Origin: Myxococcales bacterium
GTDB lineage: Bacteria; Myxococcota; Polyangia; HGW-17; SLPX01
Direction of reading: 5' to 3'
Length of the DNA: 32,460 nucleotides
NCBI GenBank assembly: GCA_007131745.1
Contig: SLPX01000294.1
Coordinates: 1-32,460 of the forward strand
The position numbers were made by a program, and so were the translations under genes. Below the pieces are notes generated by a model, which saw nothing but the letters and a program-made list of their open reading frames with translations, made no database searches and was not told the origin of the DNA. Below are positions 1 to 8,515 of the stretch, one piece after another (the first letter of the stretch is position 1; the number at the start of each line of letters is the position of its first letter).

Positions 1-84
1 CAAACATTCTCTGAAACTGATTGCATCCGGATTTGTTCACGAAATCGTTTGAACACCCCCACTACTTCTGCTAAATCCTCGAAT

Positions 85-1419
85 ATGAATAACAGATCCC
101 CAAAACCCCGATTCGGGGTCATATCTTGGCTTTTCTTTTTTTCGCTTCTGTCGGCCGCTCTGCCCGCGGTTGCTTATGGGGCCCCCGAATCATTCCAGCA
201 AGCATTGAACAAAGGATGGGGATGGGGTTATGTCTTCGCGTTCGCGGGCGGAATGATGACCTGTTTCACTCCTTGTGTTTACCCTCTTGTGGCGATAACC
301 ATGAGCATTTTCGTGGGAGCGGAAAAAACCGGCAAGCTTAAAAGCATGGGTTTAACGGGTCTCTACACGTTAGGGCTGGCGGTTACCATGTCGGTACTGG
401 GCCTTGTCGCAGGCATGGCCGGTGGAGTCGGACTCGGGGTATACATGACGAAACCGTATGTCGTCATTCCCCTCGCCCTGTTGTTCATCGCGCTGGCAGC
501 ATCCATGTTCGGCGCGTTTGAACTCCGCCTTCCGTCGTCGATTAACGAAAAACTGAATCGAATAGGCGGAGCCGGACCGCTCGGAGCGTTCCTCATGGGA
601 TTGGCGGGCGGACTCGTGGCCTTGCCGTGTACCGGCCCGGTTCTTGCGGGTATTCTGGCCTTTGTAGGAGTGCAGGGAAATCCCTTTTTGGGGTTCACCC
701 TGCTTTTCACCTACGCGATAGGATTCGGCCTGATGTTTTGGGTGATCGCGACCTTTTCCATGTGGATGCCGAAATCAGGACCCTGGATGGAGGGAGTCAA
801 AAGCTTTTTCGGAGCGGTCCTGTGCGTGGCCGCCATTTACTTTCTGGGTTTCATGTTCCCGTCGCTCAGACGTTTTGGATCACACCACGTCTGGTTTCTG
901 GCCGCGGCCGTGTTCGTGTCCATCATCGGTGTCACGGCGGGCGCGCTGCACCTGAGTTATCATGCAACCAATACGAAAATCCGGATACGGAAAACAGCGG
1001 GACTCCTTATTCTGGTCGCCGGAATGACGGGTATACTTCATCACTTCATCACCCCTAAGGACCTTCCCGCACATAGATCGGGCATTGAAGAAGCCATGAC
1101 CGATGCTAAAGAGAAGAGCAGACCCGTGATAATGGATTTCTGGGCGATCCATTGTTTGCCGTGTCTTCAAATGGACCGGGAAACATTTGCACACCCGGAA
1201 GTAAAAAAGATCATTGAATCACATTTTGAATTCGTAAAAGTAGATTGCTCCAACGACACCCCCGACATCAGAAAAATCAGGAAAAAATATAACGCGATCC
1301 AGCTTCCGACCGTTGTGATACTGGATCCGGAAGGCAACGTCCTTCATCGGTTACACGGCTTCACCGGACCGGAGAAGATGCTGAAAATGCTGAAAAAAAC
1401 GAAAAAACTCTACAGGTGA
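85..1419 (+). CDS. dsbD: DsbD-like thiol:disulfide interchange protein (CcdA-type membrane domain plus thioredoxin domain)
   Basis: This protein probably carries electrons from cytoplasmic thioredoxin across the inner membrane to a periplasmic thioredoxin-like domain. From the ATG at 85 it has 444 aa: an N-terminal signal or anchor helix, then a multi-helix DsbD/CcdA transmembrane domain. The two expected membrane cysteines are visible, in CFTPC (C60/C64) and in LPCTGP (C182). A C-terminal thioredoxin fold carries the redox motif CLPC (C357-C360) and the cis-proline region QLPTVVILDP. The N-terminal DsbD-alpha domain of classical DsbD is missing, so it delivers electrons directly from its own thioredoxin domain or to an unlinked partner. 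The frame stays open to the left edge and an in-frame TTG lies at 49. Neither start has a clear Shine-Dalgarno; I chose the ATG because the signal sequence then begins normally. It ends 13 bp from the convergent hpf. Confidence 0.88.
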   Translation: MNNRSPKPRFGVISWLFFFSLLSAALPAVAYGAPESFQQALNKGWGWGYVFAFAGGMMTCFTPCVYPLVAITMSIFVGAEKTGKLKSMGLTGLYTLGLAVTMSVLGLVAGMAGGVGLGVYMTKPYVVIPLALLFIALAASMFGAFELRLPSSINEKLNRIGGAGPLGAFLMGLAGGLVALPCTGPVLAGILAFVGVQGNPFLGFTLLFTYAIGFGLMFWVIATFSMWMPKSGPWMEGVKSFFGAVLCVAAIYFLGFMFPSLRRFGSHHVWFLAAAVFVSIIGVTAGALHLSYHATNTKIRIRKTAGLLILVAGMTGILHHFITPKDLPAHRSGIEEAMTDAKEKSRPVIMDFWAIHCLPCLQMDRETFAHPEVKKIIESHFEFVKVDCSNDTPDIRKIRKKYNAIQLPTVVILDPEGNVLHRLHGFTGPEKMLKMLKKTKKLYR

Positions 1420-1432
1420 TAAAGCTTTCCTA

Positions 1433-2020
1433 CTATATGGCCTGAGAGTCTGTTTCTATAAGCCCGTAGTTATTGTCTTCCCTCCTGTATACAACGTTGA
1501 TGGCGCGCGAGACAGCGTTGGTAAAAACCAGGAACGCGCTGTCCCGAAGATCCAACTGCATGATTGCTTCCTCGACCGTCATCGGCTTTGCCTGGAATTC
1601 AGAAGACCGCACCACTTTGGGGATGCCATGTTCTTCCCCGAGCGCGGGTTCCATTGCGACATCGGAAAGCTCTTCTTCCATGGCCTGCAAAATATTGTGT
1701 CTCACGGGTATGGGCACTCCATTTTGCGGCTTGTGCCTGCGAATCCTGTCTTTGTACTTTTTTACCTGCCGTTCAATTTTGTCTACGGCCCTGTCGATAG
1801 AACTGTAAACATCTTCACTGGAATCCTTGCCCTTCAATAACAAGCCGTTGTGCAAAGTAATGTTGATATCGGCACGTTGCCTGAATTTCTCCTTGCTCAG
1901 AACCACCTGTGCATTTATCGGCTCAGGAAAAAACTTCTTGATTTTCCTGACCTTTTCCTCTGCGTAGGATTTCAACGCCTCCGTAGTATCCATTTTGCGA
2001 AACGTGACTGAGCACTGCAT
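1433..2020 (-). CDS. hpf: Long-form ribosome hibernation promoting factor
   Basis: The protein binds the 30S subunit and dimerises ribosomes into inactive 100S particles in slow growth. It has 195 aa, the length of the long form. The N-terminal S30AE fold covers roughly residues 1-100, with the lysine/arginine-rich RNA-binding face around KVRKIKKFF and KIERQVKKYKDRIRRHK. After a linker, the C-terminal dimerisation domain (about 130-187) shows the family features VRSSEFQAKPMTVEEAIMQL and FLVFTN, then a Tyr-Arg-Arg-Glu-Asp motif and NNYGLIE. The start is set by AGGAGG seven bases upstream of the ATG; an overlapping out-of-frame ATG lies four bases earlier. It follows rpoN by 24 bp on the same strand, the classical rpoN-hpf order, so both are probably co-transcribed. 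No ptsN follows; the next gene is the convergent dsbD-like gene. Confidence 0.95.
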   Translation of the reverse strand: MQCSVTFRKMDTTEALKSYAEEKVRKIKKFFPEPINAQVVLSKEKFRQRADINITLHNGLLLKGKDSSEDVYSSIDRAVDKIERQVKKYKDRIRRHKPQNGVPIPVRHNILQAMEEELSDVAMEPALGEEHGIPKVVRSSEFQAKPMTVEEAIMQLDLRDSAFLVFTNAVSRAINVVYRREDNNYGLIETDSQAI

Positions 2021-2044
2021 GCATTTTCCTCCTGCTGCTTGGGA

Positions 2045-3493
2045 CTAGAAGTACTGCTTTCTCTTTGACGATGAGCGCAAGCCCAACTGTTCTCTGTACT
2101 TGGCTACCGTCCTGCGGGCGATATCTATTCCCCCGTCTTTGAGAATGTCAGCTATCTTCTTGTCGCTGAATGGTTTTCGAGGATTTTCCTTGGCTATGAT
2201 CTGTTTGATCTTTTCTTTTACGCTTTCTGAAGCAACCTCCTGTCCGTCCGTTCCGGACAACCCGCTGTTGAAAAAGTATTTCAACTCGAATATGCCCTGC
2301 GGGGTGTGTACATACTTGGCCGTGGTGACCCGGGAAATGGTGGATTCATGCATTTCCACATCATCGGCCACATCCCTCAAGATCATGGGCTTCAAGTAGG
2401 CCACACCCTTGTCGAAAAACTCTCTTTGAAACTTAACTATACTCTCGGTAACCCTTATGATAGTCCGTTGTCTCTGCTGAATCGACCTTATCAGCCACTG
2501 AGCCGACCTCAACTTCTCCTGAACATATTGGCGGGCGTTTTCACCTCCCTCCTTCATGGCCCGCAGGTAATACCCCGAAATTTTGAGCTTGGGCATACCG
2601 TCATCGTTCGGCACCACAAAATAAGAATCACCGACCTTGTGCACGTAAACATCAGGGGTTATGTAGTGAGGATCCTCTGTCGAGTAATGTCTGCCCGGCT
2701 TGGGATCCAACCTTGAAATGAGCTTTGCCGTTTCATAAACCTCTTCCAAGCTGACCCCCAAAGCCTTGGCTATGGCGGGATAGTTCCTCTTTTCCAGATC
2801 TCCTATGCGTTCGGTCACCATTTTAATCAGGAGATCCGAATCTTCTCCCATGTGCTGCGCCTGTATTATCAAGCACTCACTCAAGTTACGGGCCGCAACC
2901 CCCACGGGATCGAAACTTTGGATCTTTTTCAGAACCGATTCCGCCTCTTCCATGTTCACGCCCGCTGTCTCAGCTATGTCCACAATAGAAGGCTCTCGAA
3001 GATAACCGTCAGGACCCAGGTTTCCGATGATTTCGGAGCCCACATCATATTCTCTCTCCGAAAAATTAGACATCTTCATCTGCCAGATGAGATGTTCGGC
3101 CAATGAAGGTTTGCGGCTGTATGTCGCCTCTATGCCCGGCAAATCCTCCGCATCGCTCTTCATCATGGGCGCCCGGGGAGACATTGTATAATTCTCCAGG
3201 TACGCGTCCCAGTCAACTTCCCTGGCTGCGCTTTCGTCTCCCTTTACCTCTTTTATCCTGTCTTCTCTGCCCAAGTCCGGGGCCTCATTTTCACCAGAGG
3301 AATCCATCCTGCTTTCGCCGCCGGATTCCGTTGATTCTTGCCCTTCTTCCAAGACAGGATTTTCCAGCATCTCCTTGTGCATCACATCTGCAAGCTCCAT
3401 ACGGGAAAGCTGCAAAAGCTTGATGGCCTGCTGCAGCTGCGGAGTCATCACCAATTGCTGGGTGAGCTTTAATTGTTGCCTCAATTCCAACAT
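2045..3493 (-). CDS. rpoN: RNA polymerase sigma-54 factor
   Basis: Sigma-54 directs RNA polymerase to -24/-12 promoters that need an enhancer-binding ATPase. The 482-aa protein has the glutamine/leucine-rich activator-interacting region I at residues 1-50 (LTQQLVMTPQLQQAIKLLQL). An acidic region II runs to about residue 115. The core-binding region follows, then the HTH with STISRVTTAKYV, and the diagnostic RpoN box ARRTVAKYRE at 459-468. Length and architecture are normal. AGGAGA lies eight bases before the ATG. hpf follows after 24 bp. The usual upstream lptB is absent; 3494-3914 holds no recognisable gene on this strand. No enhancer-binding protein or convincing TGGCAC-N5-TTGC promoter was seen in this window. 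Confidence 0.97.
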   Translation of the reverse strand: MLELRQQLKLTQQLVMTPQLQQAIKLLQLSRMELADVMHKEMLENPVLEEGQESTESGGESRMDSSGENEAPDLGREDRIKEVKGDESAAREVDWDAYLENYTMSPRAPMMKSDAEDLPGIEATYSRKPSLAEHLIWQMKMSNFSEREYDVGSEIIGNLGPDGYLREPSIVDIAETAGVNMEEAESVLKKIQSFDPVGVAARNLSECLIIQAQHMGEDSDLLIKMVTERIGDLEKRNYPAIAKALGVSLEEVYETAKLISRLDPKPGRHYSTEDPHYITPDVYVHKVGDSYFVVPNDDGMPKLKISGYYLRAMKEGGENARQYVQEKLRSAQWLIRSIQQRQRTIIRVTESIVKFQREFFDKGVAYLKPMILRDVADDVEMHESTISRVTTAKYVHTPQGIFELKYFFNSGLSGTDGQEVASESVKEKIKQIIAKENPRKPFSDKKIADILKDGGIDIARRTVAKYREQLGLRSSSKRKQYF

Positions 3494-3914
3494 AAAACCA
3501 TCTCCTGGTATTCCCGATCTACGACGACGCCTCGTGTCACATAATCCACGCTGTTTGGGAAACTAAACGAAATCGTAAATGGGGAAACTCGCAAATGTCC
3601 CCTCCGGCGATGTGCTGACTGCCCGAGGTACGTCATCTGTGCCACACTTGATAATGTAGCACCCCATCCAGATAAAGGAAAGACGTTTTTGTAGTGCTGT
3701 AACAATAAAAACAAAAATTCCGGATATTTCAGCACCACAATCATCCCAACAAAGCTTACCGGCAAGACAAAATCTTAACTTGAAAGAGGCGGCGGCTTCT
3801 TTGTATGATGAAATAACTCATGCGGAAATCGGATACGACGAAAATGGATATCCACGCAAAGGTTTGAACAACAAAAACAATCAATAAGGAAGAACCAAGG
3901 TTGGTCTCCAGGAT
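3494..3914. other. Intergenic region upstream of rpoN with a short open frame, possibly a gene remnant
   Basis: These 421 bases separate divergent rpoN and the next lipoprotein gene. On the plus strand a frame is open from after the TAG at 3657 to the TAA at 3885-3887. Its last 35 codons, from a TTG at 3780, read like real protein (LKEAAASLYDEITHAEIGYD, then a polar Asn/Lys-rich end). There is no ATG, GTG or Shine-Dalgarno, so it may be the tail of a decayed gene or chance. The rpoN promoter must lie here, but I could not pick convincing -35/-10 hexamers. A 94-aa minus-strand frame overlapping the rpoN start looks spurious. Confidence 0.3.
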
Positions 3915-3923
3915 ATGAACTAC

Positions 3924-5105
3924 ATGATGGCGAAAATGAAATTCCCTGCAATTTTGATGTGTGCCATTGGTTTGATTTTTACCGGTTGTAGATCCGAAAG
4001 CGACTCAGGCTCGGCCGAATCTGTTGAAGATCGTTCGGAAAAAGTCCAAGCAACCGAATCATCAGGCACGACCACCACAAACGAAAAAACGGATGGGGTG
4101 CAGGATTCCACCGGCAATGACAACATTGAGCAGCCTGAACCGGGTGATCGGAAACCCGGTGTTGAAAACGAGAAAAACGCTGAACATCAGCCCGTCGAAA
4201 CCCAACACGCCGCGGATTCTCGTCCAGTAGTTGAGCTTTCAATTCATTCCGCGGGCGACAAACCGAGACACCTGCTCAGGTACAATCTCCGACAGGTGAC
4301 TTCCGCTGTCTATTCCGGCGAAATAAGGCAGCTCACCGAAGCTCCGCACCCGGTAGGAGCGTTTGAAGTGATCTACCGATTCAAACTGCGGCAGACAATC
4401 GGTGAACCCAGGACGGTTGATCTTTCAGAACTGGATCTGGTCATTGATAAAGACATTTCATCGAAGGAATCCACGAAACTTGTCGATCCCGGTGATTCAA
4501 GACACAGAGAAGGCTTTTCAGTCCGCTACGACCTGGAAGACATCAAAATCGAATTTCCCAAGAGACTGGAAATGGAAACCGGGATACTCGAACAAACTCT
4601 CGGCCGGATCTTTTTTACTGTGCTGCTGACACCGAGAGGTTTGATGACGGAACTTGAACACGCGCCATCCGAGGATATTCGGAAGAGCTACATGGAAGAC
4701 TTGAGCCGATCGCTGCCGAAACTTCATCCTGTCTACCCTCTTCAACCCATGGGCACGGGCGCCGTATGGGAACAGACCAATGCATTTACAATGCAACAGG
4801 ATGGTGGCCTTGCCCGATCTCTCCTGAAAACAAACATGTCAAACCGCTATACGGTGGTATCCGTTTCAGAGGGAAAATTCGGACCCGCCATGGAATTGAA
4901 AGTCAACACGAAGATCAATACAAAAGGGACTTCTTCCAACATGGACGTTGCAGGAGAAGGCGAAGGTGAAGGCAAAACCGTTGTCCTGCTGGGAACCGGC
5001 CTGGTTTCATCATACAGAAACCTTGTGAAAGTGGTTACAAGGGTCAGGGACCAGAAAGCATCCAACACCACCGCTGTCCAACTTCAACTCATCGCGCTCC
5101 AATGA
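3924..5105 (+). CDS. Lipoprotein of unknown function
   Basis: I do not recognise the family. The product (about 393 aa) begins with a short lipoprotein signal peptide whose lipobox is IFTGC, so it should be anchored to the outer or inner membrane. A polar Ser/Glu/Thr/Asp-rich linker of about 75 residues follows, then a globular part. The C-terminal half (from VLLTPRGLMTELE) contains a Pro-rich stretch, a GTGAVWEQ motif and a Gly/Glu-rich loop (GEGEGEGK). It ends in alternating hydrophobic strands, suggesting a beta-rich domain. The reading frame opens at an ATG at 3915, but AGGA is only one base before it. The ATG at 3924 has a ten-base spacing and gives a cleaner signal peptide. It stands alone, divergent from rpoN and convergent with the CAP gene. 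Confidence 0.8.
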   Translation: MMAKMKFPAILMCAIGLIFTGCRSESDSGSAESVEDRSEKVQATESSGTTTTNEKTDGVQDSTGNDNIEQPEPGDRKPGVENEKNAEHQPVETQHAADSRPVVELSIHSAGDKPRHLLRYNLRQVTSAVYSGEIRQLTEAPHPVGAFEVIYRFKLRQTIGEPRTVDLSELDLVIDKDISSKESTKLVDPGDSRHREGFSVRYDLEDIKIEFPKRLEMETGILEQTLGRIFFTVLLTPRGLMTELEHAPSEDIRKSYMEDLSRSLPKLHPVYPLQPMGTGAVWEQTNAFTMQQDGGLARSLLKTNMSNRYTVVSVSEGKFGPAMELKVNTKINTKGTSSNMDVAGEGEGEGKTVVLLGTGLVSSYRNLVKVVTRVRDQKASNTTAVQLQLIALQ

Positions 5106-5190
5106 CAACAGTTATTCAAGCCCCATCCGACTACAGCTGCTGCACAACCCGGCATGCAGCGTGCGCTTTTCAACAACCGGCAGAAAACCG

Positions 5191-5212
5191 ATTCATGGGA
5201 GCATGAATTTTT
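5191..5212 (+). terminator. Possible rho-independent terminator for the 3924-5105 lipoprotein gene
   Basis: ATTCATG (5191-5197) and CATGAAT (5202-5208) form a seven-base-pair stem with a GGAG loop, followed by TTTTT. It overlaps the last codons of the convergent CAP gene. The stem is short and AT-rich, so termination may be weak. Confidence 0.35.
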
Positions 5213-6557
5213 GCGTCACGAAAAGTTGGATGGAACCTGCGTCAGTTTCACAAACAACCACCCCGATTCCCACATGGGTCAGTTTAGGATTGAGTATATT
5301 CGCCCTGTGGCTCGGGCTTCCCATCAAAGCGCTGTGAGCGGCTTCTTTGGAGCGGGCCTGGGCCACGTTCTCCCCAACCTTCTGCGGCCGATAACCCGCT
5401 TCGCGCAACCGGTCCGCCGCGCTGCCGGTGTCGGGCGAGTAATGCCCGAACCGCCCGGTCCTGCACATTTCCGCGCTGTGATTCCTTGCCAGAAGAACAA
5501 GAGTACGTTTTCTCTTCAACAGCCTGAGACCCGCCTTACTCCTCTCCCGGTTGGTCATGTCAAACAACCATGTCTCAATGTCCCCCGGCGACTCGGAGCC
5601 CGGTTTTTCGGTTTTCTTTTCTTCCTTTCGTTCAGGAAGCTGAATGCTTGAAGGCGGATCCAGCCCGCAAAAAACCGGAAAATTGGCCAATACCGTAGGC
5701 CCGGCCGAACCTTCCGCCAGCAACTCGACCTGGTAGCGGCCTGGGCCCTTGTCCAGGGTCAGCGGGATACGAACCCTCCCCTTTCCCCGCAATCTGAGCA
5801 CCTGGTGCCAGGTTTCTCCATCAGGCAAAGTCACGAAAAGCGATGGTTTCTTAAAACCATCGTCAATCCTTGCATCAAACTCCACCCTGGCGCCGCAGTC
5901 TATTTTGCGGGGTATGGGATCCGTGGACACATAGGATTCCTGAAAAACAACCACCAGCCTGTATCCAACTCCTTCAACCTGAATAAACGCCGCCCCCATC
6001 CCGGCAAAACGACGTGAAGCCAGAATCGATGAAAGTCTCTTTTTCAAAACACCAATGGAGGCTTCCCCAGTGGCGTCATTAGCAGATACCATCAATATCA
6101 AGGGTGCAGGTTCAACAAGGCCACGGCCTGAATTCAAGAAAGCCAGCACACTATCCGAGTTCTGCGCTTCTCTCGGCAATCGTGCGAAGTCGGAGGCAAA
6201 TGTCGCCAACCTCGGGTCAACAACCGGTCCGCGCTTTCCAAGAGCACGCGCTTTCCGGGCCGCCATTTTGTACACCCGCCGTTCCACAGGCCCTTGTATT
6301 CCCGAACTCATACCCGAACCCCTTCCACTGTCGGAAGGATTGTACATGGAAGCAGGATTAGAGAGTACAAACACCGACCCCGCTATAGAGGACGAAACAT
6401 TACCCTCCAAAGCGACTTTTTCATCACTCCCTACCGTCTCTTGATTCGCATTTCCTGCAGGTCGATTTCTACCCGGACAACCTCCAAAAGACAGCACACC
6501 CGCGCTAAATATAATCACAAACAGGAAGTGTTCATTAACTGCCTTACGTATTCTCAG
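5193..6557 (-). CDS. CAP/SCP-domain lipoprotein
   Basis: A secreted CAP-superfamily (SCP/PR-1, YkwD-like) protein of about 454 aa; the molecular role of bacterial CAP domains is mostly unknown. It starts with a basic, hydrophobic lipoprotein signal ending in the lipobox SFGGC. Next come a Ser/Asn-rich linker, a roughly 230-residue unassigned middle region, a charged linker (LPERKEEKKTEKPGSES), and the CAP domain in the last 125 residues. CAP hallmarks in order are MTNRERSKAGL, NHSAEMCRTG, FGHYSPDTG, GENVAQ, GSPSHRANILN, HVGIGV and FVTQKF. The cavity His (HSAEM), Glu (GEN) and His (SHRAN) are all present. The start is unusual: a perfect AGGAGG sits seven bases before CTG at 6557, while the in-frame TTG at 6587 and GTG at 6578 lie upstream of that site. 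It is convergent with the preceding lipoprotein gene. Confidence 0.85.
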   Translation of the reverse strand: MRIRKAVNEHFLFVIIFSAGVLSFGGCPGRNRPAGNANQETVGSDEKVALEGNVSSSIAGSVFVLSNPASMYNPSDSGRGSGMSSGIQGPVERRVYKMAARKARALGKRGPVVDPRLATFASDFARLPREAQNSDSVLAFLNSGRGLVEPAPLILMVSANDATGEASIGVLKKRLSSILASRRFAGMGAAFIQVEGVGYRLVVVFQESYVSTDPIPRKIDCGARVEFDARIDDGFKKPSLFVTLPDGETWHQVLRLRGKGRVRIPLTLDKGPGRYQVELLAEGSAGPTVLANFPVFCGLDPPSSIQLPERKEEKKTEKPGSESPGDIETWLFDMTNRERSKAGLRLLKRKRTLVLLARNHSAEMCRTGRFGHYSPDTGSAADRLREAGYRPQKVGENVAQARSKEAAHSALMGSPSHRANILNPKLTHVGIGVVVCETDAGSIQLFVTQKFMLP

Positions 6558-6564
6558 AATCAAG

Positions 6565-6570
6565 CCTCCT
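6565..6570 (-). promoter_or_regulatory. Shine-Dalgarno AGGAGG that points to a non-ATG start
   Basis: On the minus strand AGGAGG is followed by CTTGATTCTG. The only codon at normal spacing (seven bases) is CTG at 6557; the in-frame TTG is one base away and the ATT four bases away. Starting at CTG also gives an ideal lipoprotein signal (n-region RIRK). Confidence 0.55.
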
Positions 6571-6587
6571 TTTGGCACGATCCACAA

Positions 6588-6932
6588 AGGATCGTTCCCG
6601 ACATTTTGTAACTCATCCGTTCCAATGTCCAGCTAAATGGTGTGCACTTTCAGCAGGGCCTCCGAATCTCTCCTCGCTTCAAGTGCATCAAATTCTGTTC
6701 TGAACCGGGTAGGCATGCTGAATGCTATTTCCGGAGGGACAAACGCGGACGTGAAATCGACCCTGCGCTCAGATCGGGGCAACCGTCGTCAGGCCATTAA
6801 AACAAACGCTGGAAGCGCCATTGCGGAGACCTGGTTTGATTCGGAAAGTTTTGTAATTGAAAAGCAACTTTGTTTTTCATACTCTTTACATGGGTTGAAC
6901 AACAAAGAGCCCTTTTAACAGAAAGAGGAAAT
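6588..6932. other. Intergenic region upstream of the repeat-flanked lipoprotein gene
   Basis: These 345 bases separate the minus-strand CAP gene from the plus-strand lipoprotein gene. They contain the left 34-bp repeat copy at 6854-6887. A 93-aa plus-strand frame from 6637 runs through the repeat but has no Shine-Dalgarno and no recognisable motif, so I do not call it. I found no clear promoter hexamers. Confidence 0.4.
6854..6887 (+). repeat. Left copy of a 34-bp direct repeat flanking the 6933-8483 gene
   Basis: The sequence begins TAATTGAAAAGCAACTTTG and matches 8516-8549 at 33 of 34 positions; the single difference is A versus C at position 26 of the repeat. It ends 45 bp before the gene start. 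The match stops abruptly on both sides. Confidence 0.9.
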
Positions 6933-8483
6933 ATGGTGTCATCAAAGTTGGCCGTGCTCGCTTGTTTGGCGATCACAGCCTGCGGTCAAGGGGCGATCGA
7001 GCAACAGCCCGGCAATGGCGACGCGGGCACGACTGACGGGGGCGATGCTGCCCCACTGCCTGACGGTTCCTCTTGCCAAGCCGCCGACTGTGCCGAGCTC
7101 GGTCATGAGTGCGGCATCTGGGACGACGGCTGCGGTGGAGAACTTGATTGCGGACCCTGCCAGGCGGAGGGCGTCACCGATAGTCTCTCGCAACATGGCA
7201 TCACTTGGCACTTCGCCGCCGAGGTGCCCTACGGGCGCTTCGTAACAGGCGACTACTGGGTACAGGGGCCGATCACTGTCACAGCGGTAGAGCCCGGTGC
7301 CACCAGCAGTAACGGCTGGCAGCTCAACGGCTCAATGCTAAACCCGCCCAACGGGCGCCAGGCCTACGATTCCCGCACCACCCACTGGAACGTCGGCTAT
7401 CACGAAGACTATCGGGCACACTTTCCCCTAGACATCGAGCCTGATGCATCCTTGGTGTCCACCATTTCGCGCGAGCCTTTCGACGAGCCATTGCGTCCGG
7501 CTCTGCAGACGGCGGCGGTGCTGACCGTGCTATCTGAGCCACCTCGACCAGGTTCTTTTCGGCCGGGTCTCATAGGTGAAGATAAGTACATGTTCAATTA
7601 TCACGACATCCGCTGGGATCGTTTGCCTGGATTGGCGGTCACGGCCTCGGCCCCTGACCCCATCGCCTTGGCAGGCCGCTTCGAGCGACCATGGCTGCTG
7701 CACGGCGCAGGTTGGACGCACCGCCACATCATGCCTCTCGAAAACAGCCCCTCTTATCATCAGGACGTGGCGCGTCTGCTCAGCCATGCAGCGGTGGTGC
7801 TTTCATCGGATATAGCGGATATTGAAGAGCTGGTGGTCAACTATTTGCAGGTAGCGATCGACTACTACACCATGCAACAAAGCCCGGGCGAAGGAGCATA
7901 TAACTATTTTTGGCCCATCGTCTTTGCCGGCATCATGTTCGACAGGGCCGACATGCGCTCGATGTGGACCCAAGGAAGTCACAACAGCCCTGAGTATCAC
8001 CAGCACAAGGTCTATTTCGGGTCGATTCGCAGCCAGGGAAGCGCCGTCTTTGGAGAGGAAGGTATCCTCAGCCGCACCGGAGTGCTGCTCGGCGGGCCGA
8101 GCTCTTTTGATGAACAAGATACCTGGACAGGATATTATGCTCGTACCGGAGAGCGTCCTGTCTTCTATTCACCGGGCACGGGGGACACGGATGGTCACGA
8201 GGAGCTGCATCCGAGCGAGTGGGATGCATTGCAGCAAAACGCACCCAATACATACAAACGAATGCACAGTGTCTCAATGGTGGGATTCAGTTTCGCCTCA
8301 TGGGCCTTCGAGGCCCTCGACTCCGTACATATCGAAGCTTATGTGCCCTATACAATCCGGTGGATGTACGAGGACGAGAGTATTATTCATGACTCCTATG
8401 GGCCCACCGGGGGCGCCCACCCATATGCCACCTCGCGCAGCGACTTCGTGGATGAGATGTGGCATACTCACTGGAACTTTTAG
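6933..8483 (+). CDS. Lipoprotein of unknown function with an N-terminal Cys motif
   Basis: The product has 516 aa from the ATG at 6933, preceded by AGAGGAA at good spacing; the longer frame from 6870 runs through the flanking repeat and lacks a ribosome site. The lipobox is AITAC (C17). A Gly/Asp linker follows, then a six-cysteine motif (C48, C53, C60, C67, C73, C76) of the form C-x4-C-x6-C-x6-C-x5-C-x2-C, common on myxobacterial lipoproteins. The large remaining domain starts with GITWHF and VTGDYWVQGPITV. It has several aromatic/Trp-rich blocks (RPWLLHGAGWTHRH, NYFWPIVFAG) that from memory resemble uncharacterised planctomycete-type secreted proteins; this is unverified. By eye its codon use is richer in GC than that of its neighbours, and it lies between 34-bp direct repeats. 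Transfer or insertion is therefore plausible. Confidence 0.85.
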   Translation: MVSSKLAVLACLAITACGQGAIEQQPGNGDAGTTDGGDAAPLPDGSSCQAADCAELGHECGIWDDGCGGELDCGPCQAEGVTDSLSQHGITWHFAAEVPYGRFVTGDYWVQGPITVTAVEPGATSSNGWQLNGSMLNPPNGRQAYDSRTTHWNVGYHEDYRAHFPLDIEPDASLVSTISREPFDEPLRPALQTAAVLTVLSEPPRPGSFRPGLIGEDKYMFNYHDIRWDRLPGLAVTASAPDPIALAGRFERPWLLHGAGWTHRHIMPLENSPSYHQDVARLLSHAAVVLSSDIADIEELVVNYLQVAIDYYTMQQSPGEGAYNYFWPIVFAGIMFDRADMRSMWTQGSHNSPEYHQHKVYFGSIRSQGSAVFGEEGILSRTGVLLGGPSSFDEQDTWTGYYARTGERPVFYSPGTGDTDGHEELHPSEWDALQQNAPNTYKRMHSVSMVGFSFASWAFEALDSVHIEAYVPYTIRWMYEDESIIHDSYGPTGGAHPYATSRSDFVDEMWHTHWNF

Positions 8484-8515
8484 AGTCACAATTTCACTCT
8501 TCTCCCCCTTTTCTC

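Noticed and set aside
3494..3700. Sigma-54 (-24/-12) promoter near rpoN
   Set aside because: A TGGCAC occurs on the minus strand near 3640, but no TTGC or TGC follows at the required spacing.
3481..3765. 94-aa minus-strand ORF upstream of rpoN
   Set aside because: It overlaps the rpoN start and ribosome site, has no Shine-Dalgarno and no recognisable domain.
5154..5651. 165-aa ORF antisense to the CAP domain
   Set aside because: It lies over well-conserved CAP motifs on the other strand and has no family features.
6637..6918. 93-aa ORF before the repeat-flanked gene
   Set aside because: It has no ribosome site or motif, and it runs through the direct repeat and into the leader of the next gene.
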